A DNA stretch of 64,000 nt from Methanobrevibacter sp. (GTDB taxonomy: Archaea > Methanobacteriota > Methanobacteria > Methanobacteriales > Methanobacteriaceae). Shown here piece after piece: positions 37,772-45,695 of the stretch; position 1 is the stretch's first letter, and each line of letters begins with the position of its first letter. The translations under genes were made by a program, and so were the position numbers. The stretch lies in the NCBI RefSeq assembly GCF_017406825.1, contig NZ_JAFQXT010000051.1:1-64000 (forward strand). The letters run 5' to 3'. The notes beneath the pieces were generated by a model. The model saw only the letters and a list, made by a program, of their open reading frames with translations. It did not search any database and was not told the origin of the DNA.

Positions 37772-38098
37772 ATGGAAATTAAAAGTGGAAAAAGTAAAAA
37801 ATATCCTCCTTTAATCAAGGATTTGGTCACTGAACTATTAAAAGATGACTTTGTACATTTCAAAATATTATGTGCAAATGAGGTTCATCATTTCAACAAA
37901 GATGAGGATACAATCATCGAGTTTGAAGAAACCTATGTAAAAGAAACCAGAGATAACGGGGACATGCTTTATATTGCTTATCCGGATATTTTCAGAGTTA
38001 AATTATATAGGGATATGGATCAATATATCGAAGACGAAAAGAAATTTAATGCATTCAATGATGACGACTTATGGACTGGCAACAGAATCCAGTTCTAA
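37772..38098 (+). CDS. Small conserved hypothetical protein
   Basis: A 108-residue soluble protein, rich in Asp, Glu and Lys (EIKSGKSKKYPPLIKDLVTE at the start, DNGDMLYIAYPDIFRVKLY in the middle). No domain is recognised. I place the start at the second ATG (37772), since GAGGGA lies just before it and overlaps the first ATG at 37760. An inverted repeat (TTTACAA-TATT-TTGTAAA, 37714-37731) stands about 40 bases upstream. It follows the candidate ncRNA and is convergent with trm5. Confidence 0.6.
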   Translation: MEIKSGKSKKYPPLIKDLVTELLKDDFVHFKILCANEVHHFNKDEDTIIEFEETYVKETRDNGDMLYIAYPDIFRVKLYRDMDQYIEDEKKFNAFNDDDLWTGNRIQF

Positions 38099-38129
38099 AC
38101 AATTATTAATCTGACAGATTAATAATTTC

Positions 38130-39131
38130 TTATTTTTTTATCCTTGCGTCAATGGCTACATGCCATTCGCCGGGAGATGTTGATTTTACCTTGCGTGTGT
38201 TGATTATTTCAACTTCCTTTCCGACTTTTCCGCATGCAACTTCCAGGCGTTTTATTCCCTGTTCATATGAATCAGAAAACTCATAATAATTAATTATGCC
38301 GCCATCTTCAATCAAATCAACTGCAACATCCAGGAAAGTGTAGGCAAGCCCAGGAAGGTTCATGATAATCCTGTCAAATTTTGTTTTAAATGATTTGCTG
38401 ACTTTGCCGATATCTCCACAGCATGTTTGGATATTGCCTTTCAATTTGTTTAGCCGGATGTTTTCATTCAGATAGTAAATTGCGGATTCATTTATATCTA
38501 CAGCAGTGATGTCGACATTCCTGTTTTTTGCAATGACAATGGGAAAAGGCCCGATTCCGCAGAACATGTCAAGAATCTTTTCACCATCTTTTACACTTTC
38601 CATAACGCGTTTTCGCTCGGTTGCAAGTCTCGGTGAAAAGTATACTTCACGAATGTCTAATTTCAAACGTGCACCATGTTCTTTATGGATGGTAACAGAG
38701 TCGTCTATGCCTGATAAAAATTCCAAATCACGCACGCGTGTTGTTCCTTTGATGGCGCTTTTTTTCATATAGATTGCTTTTCTTTTTGTGAATTTAAGGG
38801 CGGCATCTCCGATAATCTGTTTTTTGTCCTGCAAATCCTCCGGAATTTCCAGTATAACCACGTCTCCGATGGTGTCAAAGGAGGTTCTGAGATTTTCAAT
38901 TTCATCAGGGGTCAGCTCATCCTTAAGTATTTCAGAAAAATTATGCGGGACTTTTTTCATGGGTTCCAAGTCAATATCCACAATCTCGTAGTCATCAATG
39001 TCATCATCAACGGGAATATATCCGTAATCTTTGTCGGCTTTAATCTTATATTCCATATTCATTAAGCCATTTTCCATTAATTTAATACGAGTATCATTTA
39101 ATTGTTTTAATGGAACTTTTACACATTTCAT
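38130..39131 (-). CDS. trm5b: tRNA (guanine(37)-N1)-methyltransferase, Trm5 family
   Basis: Trm5 methylates N1 of G37 next to the anticodon, preventing frameshifts. The 333-residue protein has the N-terminal D1 region (CVKVPLKQLNDTRIKLMENG), a middle domain with FTKRKAIYMKKSAIKGTTRV, and a Rossmann core with ILDMFCGIGPFPIVIAKN for SAM. The catalytic segment reads IIMNLPGLAYTFLDVAVDL. The length fits the archaeal Trm5b type. It is divergent from dphB with only 36 bases between starts. Confidence 0.93.
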   Translation of the reverse strand: MKCVKVPLKQLNDTRIKLMENGLMNMEYKIKADKDYGYIPVDDDIDDYEIVDIDLEPMKKVPHNFSEILKDELTPDEIENLRTSFDTIGDVVILEIPEDLQDKKQIIGDAALKFTKRKAIYMKKSAIKGTTRVRDLEFLSGIDDSVTIHKEHGARLKLDIREVYFSPRLATERKRVMESVKDGEKILDMFCGIGPFPIVIAKNRNVDITAVDINESAIYYLNENIRLNKLKGNIQTCCGDIGKVSKSFKTKFDRIIMNLPGLAYTFLDVAVDLIEDGGIINYYEFSDSYEQGIKRLEVACGKVGKEVEIINTRKVKSTSPGEWHVAIDARIKK

Positions 39132-39167
39132 AAAGTTATTTATGCTTAAATTATTATAAATAGTATT

Positions 39168-39959
39168 ATGTTTTATTTAGTTGGTTTAGGATTATTTGAT
39201 GAAAAGGATATTTCTCTTAAAGGATTGGAATGTTTAAGAAATGTAGATAAAATCTATGCTGAATTTTTCACATCAAGATTATTCGGATCAAGCTTTGAAG
39301 CTATTGAAGAGCTGATTGGTCAAAAGATAGAAGTTCTTGTCAGGGGGGAAGTTGAGGAGGAACACAAATTCATCGAGGAGGCTAGAACAAGTGATGTTGC
39401 CTTAATAACGGGAGGAGACCCTCTGATTGCAACCACTCACAGCGATTTTCTGGTTCAATGCCGCAAAAAGGAAATAGACTTCGAAGTGATTCACGGCTCA
39501 TCAATCCTATCTTCAGCACCGGCTATTTCAGGACTTCAGGGATACAAGTTCGGCAAGGTGACCACAATACCGTTTCCGGATTATAATTTTTATCCGAAAT
39601 CCCCTTATGAGGTTATTGAAGAGAATCTTAAGATGGATTTGCACACTCTTGTCTTATTGGATATTCAGGCTCATAAAGACCGTTACATGACTGTTAATGA
39701 AGGTTTGGAGTATCTGATGAGTATTTATAATGATTTGGACAGAGAAGGTCTGATTACTGATGACACTCTTGCCATGGGCATTGCCCGTGTTGGTTCAAGG
39801 GATGTGGCAGTCAAGGCGGGAAAAATCAGTGAACTAATAGATTTTGATTTCGGAGGACCGCTTCATTGCATAATCATTCCGTCCAAGCTTCACATTGTTG
39901 AAGCGGAATATCTGGTGGAAATTGCAGGAGCAGATCCTAAAATACTTGATGATGTTTAG
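39168..39959 (+). CDS. dphB: Diphthine synthase
   Basis: DphB (Dph5) trimethylates the modified histidine of elongation factor 2 on the way to diphthamide. The 263-residue protein has the tetrapyrrole-methylase fold: FYLVGLGLFDEKDISLKGLE at the start, LITGGDPLIATTHSDF and VIHGSSILSSAPAISGLQG for SAM. Its ATG has no ribosome binding site and lies about 28 bases from a TATA-like TTATTTATGC, so the message is probably leaderless. Promoters of this gene and trm5 share the 36-base gap. Confidence 0.95.
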   Translation: MFYLVGLGLFDEKDISLKGLECLRNVDKIYAEFFTSRLFGSSFEAIEELIGQKIEVLVRGEVEEEHKFIEEARTSDVALITGGDPLIATTHSDFLVQCRKKEIDFEVIHGSSILSSAPAISGLQGYKFGKVTTIPFPDYNFYPKSPYEVIEENLKMDLHTLVLLDIQAHKDRYMTVNEGLEYLMSIYNDLDREGLITDDTLAMGIARVGSRDVAVKAGKISELIDFDFGGPLHCIIIPSKLHIVEAEYLVEIAGADPKILDDV

Positions 39960-40337
39960 TTTAAAAAAAGGGGGAGTTAGGAAGTAGTTGTGGTATTTTT
40001 CTACTTCCGATTGAACATACTAATCATTTTGGAGATTATAAAATGTTGACTGATGTTCATCATGATATGAAGTTTGCTTCATGTCGTATATAATTATGTT
40101 TTAATATTATTTAAATCTTTTTATTTTTCTTCGCAAAAAAATCTTTTTTTTTATTTAAAATAATGAATTTTAAAATATTAAAATAACACTTCACTTAATT
40201 CATTAATGAAATTGATTTTAATCAAATTATCAGGAAAGTTGAAAAAGTTTTTAAGGATATGAATAGTATTTCATATGAATGATTTTCCTGAAATCAAAAA
40301 AAAATAGAATGAAAGGTAAAGAAATCCTTTCATGATA
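39960..40337. other. Intergenic stretch with hairpins, no confident gene
   Basis: A 378-base gap between convergent genes. It has a clean hairpin, GGAAGTAG (39980-39987) with CTACTTCC (40001-40008), and a smaller one, ATGAAG-TTTG-CTTCAT (40067-40082). A 16-codon frame at 40043-40093 has GGAGAT at good distance but no supporting homology. The rest is plain AT-rich sequence with T-runs that probably terminate dphB. Confidence 0.4.
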
Positions 40338-41273
40338 TTAATATTCGTAAAATCCTTTACCTGCATTAATACCGGTTTCACCAGCATCGATTTTTTCTTT
40401 AAGCATCTTAGCTATTTTGCCTGCAGTTGTATTAGGATCTTCTGATTCTGGATTCATAACAACAATATTGTAAGCGGTGGTTAAACCTACAATATCTAAG
40501 ATATGGAATGGTCCGGCAGGAGCTCCAGTAGCCAGAATCCAGGTCTTGTCAATTGTTTCATGGTCTGCAACATCATTGGCAAGCAGGGCTTGTGCAGAGT
40601 TTAAGAATGGAACCAGTAATGAGTTTAAGATATATCCAGGTTGTTCCTTTTTAAGTTTTAAAGGAATCATATTTATATCTTCAGCGAATTGCACTACCTC
40701 ATCGTAGTATTTTTGATTGGTTCCGGGATGGCCCATCACTTCAGCAGTGTTGTTTGCCCAGATGGTGTTTGCAAAGTGCAATGACAGGTATTTTTCAGGC
40801 CTTCCGGTATATTCGGCAAACATGGACGGAAGCAATGTTGATGAGTTTGTCACTAAAATTGTTTTTTCTTCCATGTATTTTGCAAGTTCTGTGTAAAATG
40901 CAATTTTCTGTTCCGGATTTTCAGCAATGGCTTCGATAATCAAATCGGCATCTGCAGCAGCTTCTTCATAACTTGTTGTCAATGTCAAGTTATCATATGC
41001 TGCTTGCGCTTGCTCTTTTAGTGCGTCAAGTTCATCGTTGCTCAAGTCTGTCTTTTTAGATAATCCTCTGCAATATGCAGCAGGATCGGTTTTCATTTGT
41101 TCTAGTGTATCTATGTAGATGTTTTTGAATCTTTCAAGCTTTGGTTTTGCTCTTTCAATGGAGCCTTCACTTCTAAGCCAGATTGTCACATCAAATCCAC
41201 AGTAGGATGATTGAAGAGCAATTTGACTTCCAAGCACGCCTCCGCCTGCAACAACAACTTTTTTTATACTCAT
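40338..41273 (-). CDS. 3-hydroxyacyl-CoA dehydrogenase family protein
   Basis: A 311-residue NAD-dependent dehydrogenase. The N-terminal Rossmann fold has KKVVVAGGGVLGSQIALQSS, the middle DLIIEAIAENPEQKIAFY and the catalytic segment LHFANTIWANNTAEVMGHPG. The C-terminal helical domain has LLVPFLNSAQALLANDVADH and ends in GINAGKGFYEY. It resembles 3-hydroxybutyryl-CoA dehydrogenases, though the substrate in a methanogen is not clear. GAGGTGA precedes the ATG. No partner beta-oxidation genes are nearby. The family is common in bacteria and may have been acquired. Confidence 0.9.
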   Translation of the reverse strand: MSIKKVVVAGGGVLGSQIALQSSYCGFDVTIWLRSEGSIERAKPKLERFKNIYIDTLEQMKTDPAAYCRGLSKKTDLSNDELDALKEQAQAAYDNLTLTTSYEEAAADADLIIEAIAENPEQKIAFYTELAKYMEEKTILVTNSSTLLPSMFAEYTGRPEKYLSLHFANTIWANNTAEVMGHPGTNQKYYDEVVQFAEDINMIPLKLKKEQPGYILNSLLVPFLNSAQALLANDVADHETIDKTWILATGAPAGPFHILDIVGLTTAYNIVVMNPESEDPNTTAGKIAKMLKEKIDAGETGINAGKGFYEY

Positions 41274-41355
41274 TTTATCACCTCTTGAATTGGTTAATAA
41301 TAGTTTTATTTTCGATTATTTAAACTTATATGCTTTGAAGTTCAAAATAATAGTG

Positions 41356-41838
41356 ATGGAGATTGATTTTGTATTGAATAGTTTACAAAAAAGAAATGAT
41401 TCTTTAAGGTCACAACTAATTCATGAACAGTTGAAACATGGGGCATATAATTTCTCTTATTTCAGGAAGTTCCTGATTGTAATAAACGAATATAAAAAGC
41501 TTCGTTCTTTTTTTAAAGTTGCTTTCGTTGTTGATATAACTCAGCATGAGCTCATTCAGTGGTATGTCCGGGGCCAAACGGGTAATCCGAAATTCAGAGG
41601 CTTTTACCTGGCAATCAATGCAATAAATAATCAGAATGATGTCAGGCAAGACGTGATTGTTGATGAGGAAATTCCCCAGGACGAGTTTTCAGGTGAGGAT
41701 GGGGAATTTATAATTTCCCAATACGGGGATGGCTGGAGTTATAAGACATTCATCGATGGCGAAAAAATATTCATCATCTCCAATGAGCTAAAAACCCTTA
41801 AAGAGAAAGTTAAAGCCAAACGCCTTCCTTTAAATTAA
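41356..41838 (+). CDS. Hypothetical protein
   Basis: A protein of about 160 residues that I do not recognise. It starts with a helical, basic region (EIDFVLNSLQKRNDSLRSQL), followed by FSYFRKFLIVINEYKKLRSF and a C-terminal half with GEDGEFIISQYGDGWSYKTF. I start at the ATG at 41356, because a TATA-like TTATATG at about 41330 puts the transcript start within a few bases of it. The frame is open from 41290. The ElaA-like gene follows after 13 bases. Confidence 0.55.
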   Translation: MEIDFVLNSLQKRNDSLRSQLIHEQLKHGAYNFSYFRKFLIVINEYKKLRSFFKVAFVVDITQHELIQWYVRGQTGNPKFRGFYLAINAINNQNDVRQDVIVDEEIPQDEFSGEDGEFIISQYGDGWSYKTFIDGEKIFIISNELKTLKEKVKAKRLPLN

Positions 41839-41851
41839 CGGAGGAATATTT

Positions 41852-42295
41852 TTGAAATGGGAATTAAAAAGGTTCGGTGAACTGACAACAGTGGAACTGT
41901 ATGAAATATTGAAATTGAGAGCGGAAGTTTTCGTCGTTGAACAGAATTGCGCTTATCAGGATTTGGATGATAAGGATCAATGCGCATATCATCTGTTCTT
42001 AAGGGATGATGATGAAATTGCAGCAGTCTTGAGAATTCTGCCGGAACATGTTTCATATGAGGAAATGGCAATCGGAAGAGTGATTGTTAAAAAGGCATAT
42101 AGGGGCAGGGGCATCTCAAGGGAAATGATGAAAAAGGCAATGGACTTCATCATCATGGATTTGGGAAAAAATAAGATTCGAATGTCAGGCCAGGCCTATC
42201 TGACTGATTTTTACCAGAGTCTGGGCTTTAAAAAGGTTTCAGAGGAATATCTCGAAGACGGGATTGAACACTTCGAATTCCTCTTTGAATGTTAA
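41852..42295 (+). CDS. ElaA-like GNAT N-acetyltransferase
   Basis: A 147-residue acetyltransferase of the ElaA type. The family opening KWELKRFGELTTVELYEIL and LRAEVFVVEQNCAYQDLDD are present, and the acetyl-CoA loop is IGRVIVKKAYRGRGISREMM. The start is TTG at 41852, 6 bases from GGAGG, which fits the family N-terminus exactly. The substrate is not known. Its stop codon overlaps the last codons of the dipeptidase pseudogene on the other strand. Confidence 0.9.
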   Translation: MKWELKRFGELTTVELYEILKLRAEVFVVEQNCAYQDLDDKDQCAYHLFLRDDDEIAAVLRILPEHVSYEEMAIGRVIVKKAYRGRGISREMMKKAMDFIIMDLGKNKIRMSGQAYLTDFYQSLGFKKVSEEYLEDGIEHFEFLFEC

Positions 42296-43035
42296 TTGAC
42301 AAGAGAATCCTCATTCACAGGGAAAGTGAAATAGGTGTCCTGATAAGTCTTGTCTTTTAAGGTAAAATGCCGCCATTTCAGGTAATGGGTCAAACCCATG
42401 ATTAGTCATTGCCTGGCGAAGTATCATACGATTATTGAACTGTTCAGAGGTAATGTTTTTGTAGTCTGGGTGGATTCTTTCACCAAAGTAATCGAATGTT
42501 CCGCCCATATCTACATCTTTTCCGGTTTTGGCATCGACTATTGTCGGTCGACTGCACTGCCTCTGCTATGTCCGGAATGATTGCTGATGTGGCCCTGTTC
42601 AAACAGCACGGATTTGTCGATTTCGGGATAGAATGCATCTTTAATGCGTGTGTCGCCAACATCTTCAACCCACTTTTTGAAATTTTCAACCGCTTTTTGA
42701 GGACGGTATGCATCATATATCTTTAGCCGATACCCTTTTTTTTACAAACTCGTCATTTGCCTCTTTAAGAGCATTCGCCGCTTCCTTGGTCAGTAGAGCA
42801 GTGGGCTGCTCGTATCCGTCAATGCAATCTCCCACAAAATTATATGTGGAATAGTATCTGGTTTCTAAAATTACATCCTGCCAACATCAGATGTCAATAC
42901 GAAATCAGATGAATCGTTTGGGAGATCCATTTCATCATCACTATTCGCGTCAGCGGGGGTTTTGCTGAAATCGGCTCCCATTAGACATAGGGGGGTCATG
43001 AATATTAATGGAATAATTAAGTATTTGGCGTTCAT
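42292..43035 (-). pseudogene. Remnant of a VanX-type D-alanyl-D-alanine dipeptidase (M15D)
   Basis: Read in several frames the strand spells a secreted VanX-like dipeptidase. A signal peptide (NAKYLIIPLIFMTPLCLMGA) starts at 43035. Then follow YNFVGDCIDGYEQPTALLT, GYRLKIYDAYRPQKAVENF, the metal-site part HISNHSGHSRGSAVD, and GGTFDYFGERIHPDY. Frame breaks are near 42882, 42733 (a run of eight T), 42547 and 42376. Past the last break the frame gives WRHFTLKDKTYQDTYF, standing for the WWHF end. Pseudomurein has no D-Ala, so the enzyme may have acted on bacterial wall peptides. Confidence 0.8.
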
Positions 43036-43191
43036 ATTACCATCTCTAAGAAATATTGTTCGCCACTTCATATATTCTTTTTCAGTTCCTGATTCAAATC
43101 ATTATTAACGGAACAATGTTAATGTTTTCATGTCAATATGACTTTAAAATAAACTAAAACCTTTATTAAGTATTCTAAACAATCTATTCAT

Positions 43192-43347
43192 ATGGCTCGA
43201 AACAGACGCGTTACAATCAGCATCAATAATGACATTGACTTGAATTTTCGCAAAATAGCTTCCAGTAAGATGTTATTTAAAACTGGATGGTATTCCAAAG
43301 CTATAGAAGAAGCGATGTTATTATGGATTGAAAAAGAAGATAAATAA
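43192..43347 (+). CDS. Small ribbon-helix-helix-like protein
   Basis: A 51-residue frame: MARNRRVTISINNDIDLNFR leads, and the middle and end are KIASSKMLFKTGWYSKAIEE and AMLLWIEKEDK. A beta strand (RRVTISIN) followed by two helices is the layout of ribbon-helix-helix DNA-binding proteins. There is a TATA-like CCTTTATTAAG about 30 bases upstream and no ribosome binding site, so it may be leaderless. It lies beside the dipeptidase pseudogene; a toxin partner is not visible. Confidence 0.6.
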   Translation: MARNRRVTISINNDIDLNFRKIASSKMLFKTGWYSKAIEEAMLLWIEKEDK

Positions 43348-43432
43348 ATTTTTTTCCTCTTTTTTTTCTTTTTTTAACATTAACTATTTAAATTAAACAA
43401 ATCAAACTTATTATTATAGAGTGGTGTCAATA

Positions 43433-44350
43433 ATGGAAAGTGATGATTTTAGAACTGTGAGAGTGTATACAAAAAAGTATACCAGTAAAGACAAGGACGG
43501 CAACACTGTCGAAAAAGAATCACAACAAAAGCAGGTCAGTCTCAAAAAAGAGGATCCTTTTGAAGATGATGATTTAGTAAAAGTGTTGTCCCAAAGCGAT
43601 TATGAAAAATTAATTGATAATCAATTCTCTGATGAAAAACTTGATGAATTTTATCATACCATTGAAGGAAAAGACGCTGAGATTGAAGAGCTCAAAGGCC
43701 AAATCCAAACTCTTAAGGGTTCATTCTTCGACGATGTGGATTCACTTAAGGAACAGCTGTCCGATAAGGAGGAACTTTTAAAGGCCAAAGATGAAATTCA
43801 TGAGTTAAACAAAAAGATTACCAAAATCGACGATGAAAGAGTAGCTATTTTTAAGGAACTCGATTATAAGAATAAGATGATTCTTGCCTATAATGTCGAA
43901 TTGAACAAGTCAATTCTAAATGCAATCAATGTGGTGATTGATGAGGCAAGGGACAACATCAACAGAAGAAATGCCATTCTCGTTAAAGATTTGGAAAAAT
44001 CCATTGAAAAATCAAAGCAGGAAGTAAATGAGAAGAATAAGGCTATAGCATATGATATAAAAAGCACTGTTGAAGACATGAATGAGCAGATAAGAAACAC
44101 AAGCACTCTGAAAATGATACTCAACAAGAAAAAGATTAATTTAAGAGTGCCTACAGACGATTTACTCAAGCCATTCGACTTCGGATTTGACGTGGAACAG
44201 TTGCTTTCAGGCCAGGCTTTGGAACTTGATGCAGCCGAAATCCTAAAGGAAGTCATGCCAAAACTTCCAGAACCATTCTCCAAATATATTGACACTATCG
44301 ATGAGGAAACTCCCGAAACCATAGATGTTTCGCCAAAAGATGAGGAATGA
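43433..44350 (+). CDS. Coiled-coil protein of unknown function
   Basis: A 305-residue soluble protein. Residues 1-40 are basic and polar (RTVRVYTKKYTSKDKDGNT). Residues 75-220 are predicted coiled coil (GKDAEIEELKGQIQTLKG, LSDKEELLKAKDEIHELNKK). The end is acidic. The start at 43433 is favoured over the GTG at 43421, as GGTG precedes it. It is followed at once by a PsbP-like gene (3 bases apart), likely one operon. No known family. Confidence 0.65.
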   Translation: MESDDFRTVRVYTKKYTSKDKDGNTVEKESQQKQVSLKKEDPFEDDDLVKVLSQSDYEKLIDNQFSDEKLDEFYHTIEGKDAEIEELKGQIQTLKGSFFDDVDSLKEQLSDKEELLKAKDEIHELNKKITKIDDERVAIFKELDYKNKMILAYNVELNKSILNAINVVIDEARDNINRRNAILVKDLEKSIEKSKQEVNEKNKAIAYDIKSTVEDMNEQIRNTSTLKMILNKKKINLRVPTDDLLKPFDFGFDVEQLLSGQALELDAAEILKEVMPKLPEPFSKYIDTIDEETPETIDVSPKDEE

Positions 44351-44353
44351 TTC

Positions 44354-44776
44354 ATGAAGACATTCAATACAGGAAAAATCACTTTTCAATATCCTGCCAA
44401 ATGGGAAGTCGAAAAAGCCGATATACTTTCCAATCCTGATTGCATAGCCACTCTATCAAAAGGACAGGATAACCTAATCAATGCAGTCATGTTTCCCACC
44501 GCCACAAATCTTGACGATTATAAGATATTCATGGAAAATGCAATTTCGGATGATGGAGGTGTGATTCTGGCATCCGATTTCACTCAGATTGCAGGCAAGG
44601 ACGCCATTAAACTCCATGCAAACATCGATACTCCGGAAATCAACTTTGATATTCACACTTATGTGTTCATTGAAGAAAAGAATATTTATATTTTTGAATT
44701 GCGTACTTTAGATATATCCGGTGAATCTGAAGGTGAATTCAAAGATATTGTGGATTCATTTAAGATTTTAAACTAA
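44354..44776 (+). CDS. PsbP-like small protein
   Basis: A 140-residue protein with the alpha/beta layout of PsbP-related proteins: YPAKWEVEKADILSN near the start (residues 13-27), IAGKDAIKLHANIDT in the centre and EGEFKDIVDSFKIL at the end. Such proteins are common in Methanobrevibacter but their function is not known. It lacks a signal peptide, unlike many relatives. GAGGAA precedes the ATG. Its 3' end overlaps by 9 bases the end of the TGT-like gene on the opposite strand. Confidence 0.65.
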   Translation: MKTFNTGKITFQYPAKWEVEKADILSNPDCIATLSKGQDNLINAVMFPTATNLDDYKIFMENAISDDGGVILASDFTQIAGKDAIKLHANIDTPEINFDIHTYVFIEEKNIYIFELRTLDISGESEGEFKDIVDSFKILN

Positions 44777-45511
44777 TTGTGTGTATTCAAGCAGATAATC
44801 CATATGGTTTCTGTCAAGTATTTTTAAGGTTGAGATGTTTTGGGGAGTTGTTCCGGACCTTTCTTCCACCAGATTTCTCAATGATCTGTTTTTCATATGG
44901 GCATGGATTTCTTTTATAACAAATTCCATGTTCCTGATGTTTTCACTTTCAAGATCTTTTTGTGAAATGTCATCATAAAGCGGATAGGTATTCAAATCAT
45001 ATGCTTTAGTAGGGGTCTGCAAAACATTCAGATGACTGTAATAATTTGCAGAATCGGTTAAAAAGCCGTCAATTCCCATGTATACCAATATCGGCATGAA
45101 GGAAACTTCTGTAAATGAAAAAATAAAATAACTATTCTTTTTAGCTTCTTTTTTTAATGTGACAATAAGTTCCACCAAATCTCTTGAGTTGGTAAGTAAT
45201 GCATCTCCATTGGCAATTATAAATCCGTTATATCCGATTTCTTCAAGTTCCTTAAGACATTTAACTCTTAAATCAATGTATTTTGAACCTTGAATCACTG
45301 CCACATCACATTCAGCTGCATTTTTTCTGGCTAGTCTTAATGTTTCTCTAACGTTAAATTCGGCAATTTCCCGGTCAACGTTATATGCGGATCCTTCGCT
45401 GGGAGCAATTTTCAAGTCATCTTTTGAGAATAATCTCGGACTCAATTCATCATCAATTTTACCGATTCTTCCTGGTCCGTCATGTGATTTTATTTCAAAT
45501 TTCTTTATCAT
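44768..45511 (-). CDS. tRNA-guanine transglycosylase-like protein (ArcS-related)
   Basis: A 247-residue protein resembling the barrel of archaeal TGT/ArcS proteins, which modify G15 of tRNA to archaeosine. It opens with FEIKSHDGPGRIGKI. AECDVAVIQGSKYIDLRVK and NGFIIANGDALLTNSRDL match the substrate-loop region, and LVYMGIDGFLTDSANYY the following strand. It ends LRNLVEERSGTTPQN, then HMDYLLEYTQL. It is about half the length of full ArcS and has no PUA domain, so it may be a subunit or a diverged paralogue. Confidence 0.6.
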   Translation of the reverse strand: MIKKFEIKSHDGPGRIGKIDDELSPRLFSKDDLKIAPSEGSAYNVDREIAEFNVRETLRLARKNAAECDVAVIQGSKYIDLRVKCLKELEEIGYNGFIIANGDALLTNSRDLVELIVTLKKEAKKNSYFIFSFTEVSFMPILVYMGIDGFLTDSANYYSHLNVLQTPTKAYDLNTYPLYDDISQKDLESENIRNMEFVIKEIHAHMKNRSLRNLVEERSGTTPQNISTLKILDRNHMDYLLEYTQLV

Positions 45512-45577
45512 TTTTTCTTCCTTTTTTGTTCTTATGTAAATATATAATTATTTAGGCATATAAAAATTTTTCATTTA

Positions 45578-45695
45578 GTGTAATCATTTGGATTACACAA
45601 GCTAAAATTTTAGTAACCTTTATATATGTTCTTAAAAAGAATATTAGTATGGATTTGAGGAGATTATCCGATGATTGTCCCGAGGTGTGTTTTCA
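45578..45695 (+). promoter_or_regulatory. hdrCB promoter with upstream inverted repeat
   Basis: GTGTAATC-ATTTG-GATTACAC (45578-45598) is a perfect inverted repeat with 8-base arms. It lies about 20 bases upstream of the TATA box CCTTTATATATG (45618-45629). The expected transcript start is about 45650, leaving a leader of about 45 bases that ends in GAGGTG before the ATG at 45696. The placement fits an activator or a repressor contacting the TFB side of the promoter. Confidence 0.55.

Noticed and set aside
42398-42726. Plus-strand frames of 60-76 codons
   Set aside because: They are antisense to the VanX-like pseudogene, whose minus-strand frames show clear homology.
42292-43347. Insertion sequence or prophage remnant
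   Set aside because: No transposase, integrase, terminal repeats or target duplications seen around the pseudogene and small RHH-like gene.
43888-44382. Minus-strand 164-codon frame
   Set aside because: Low-complexity antisense shadow of the coiled-coil gene, without initiation signals.
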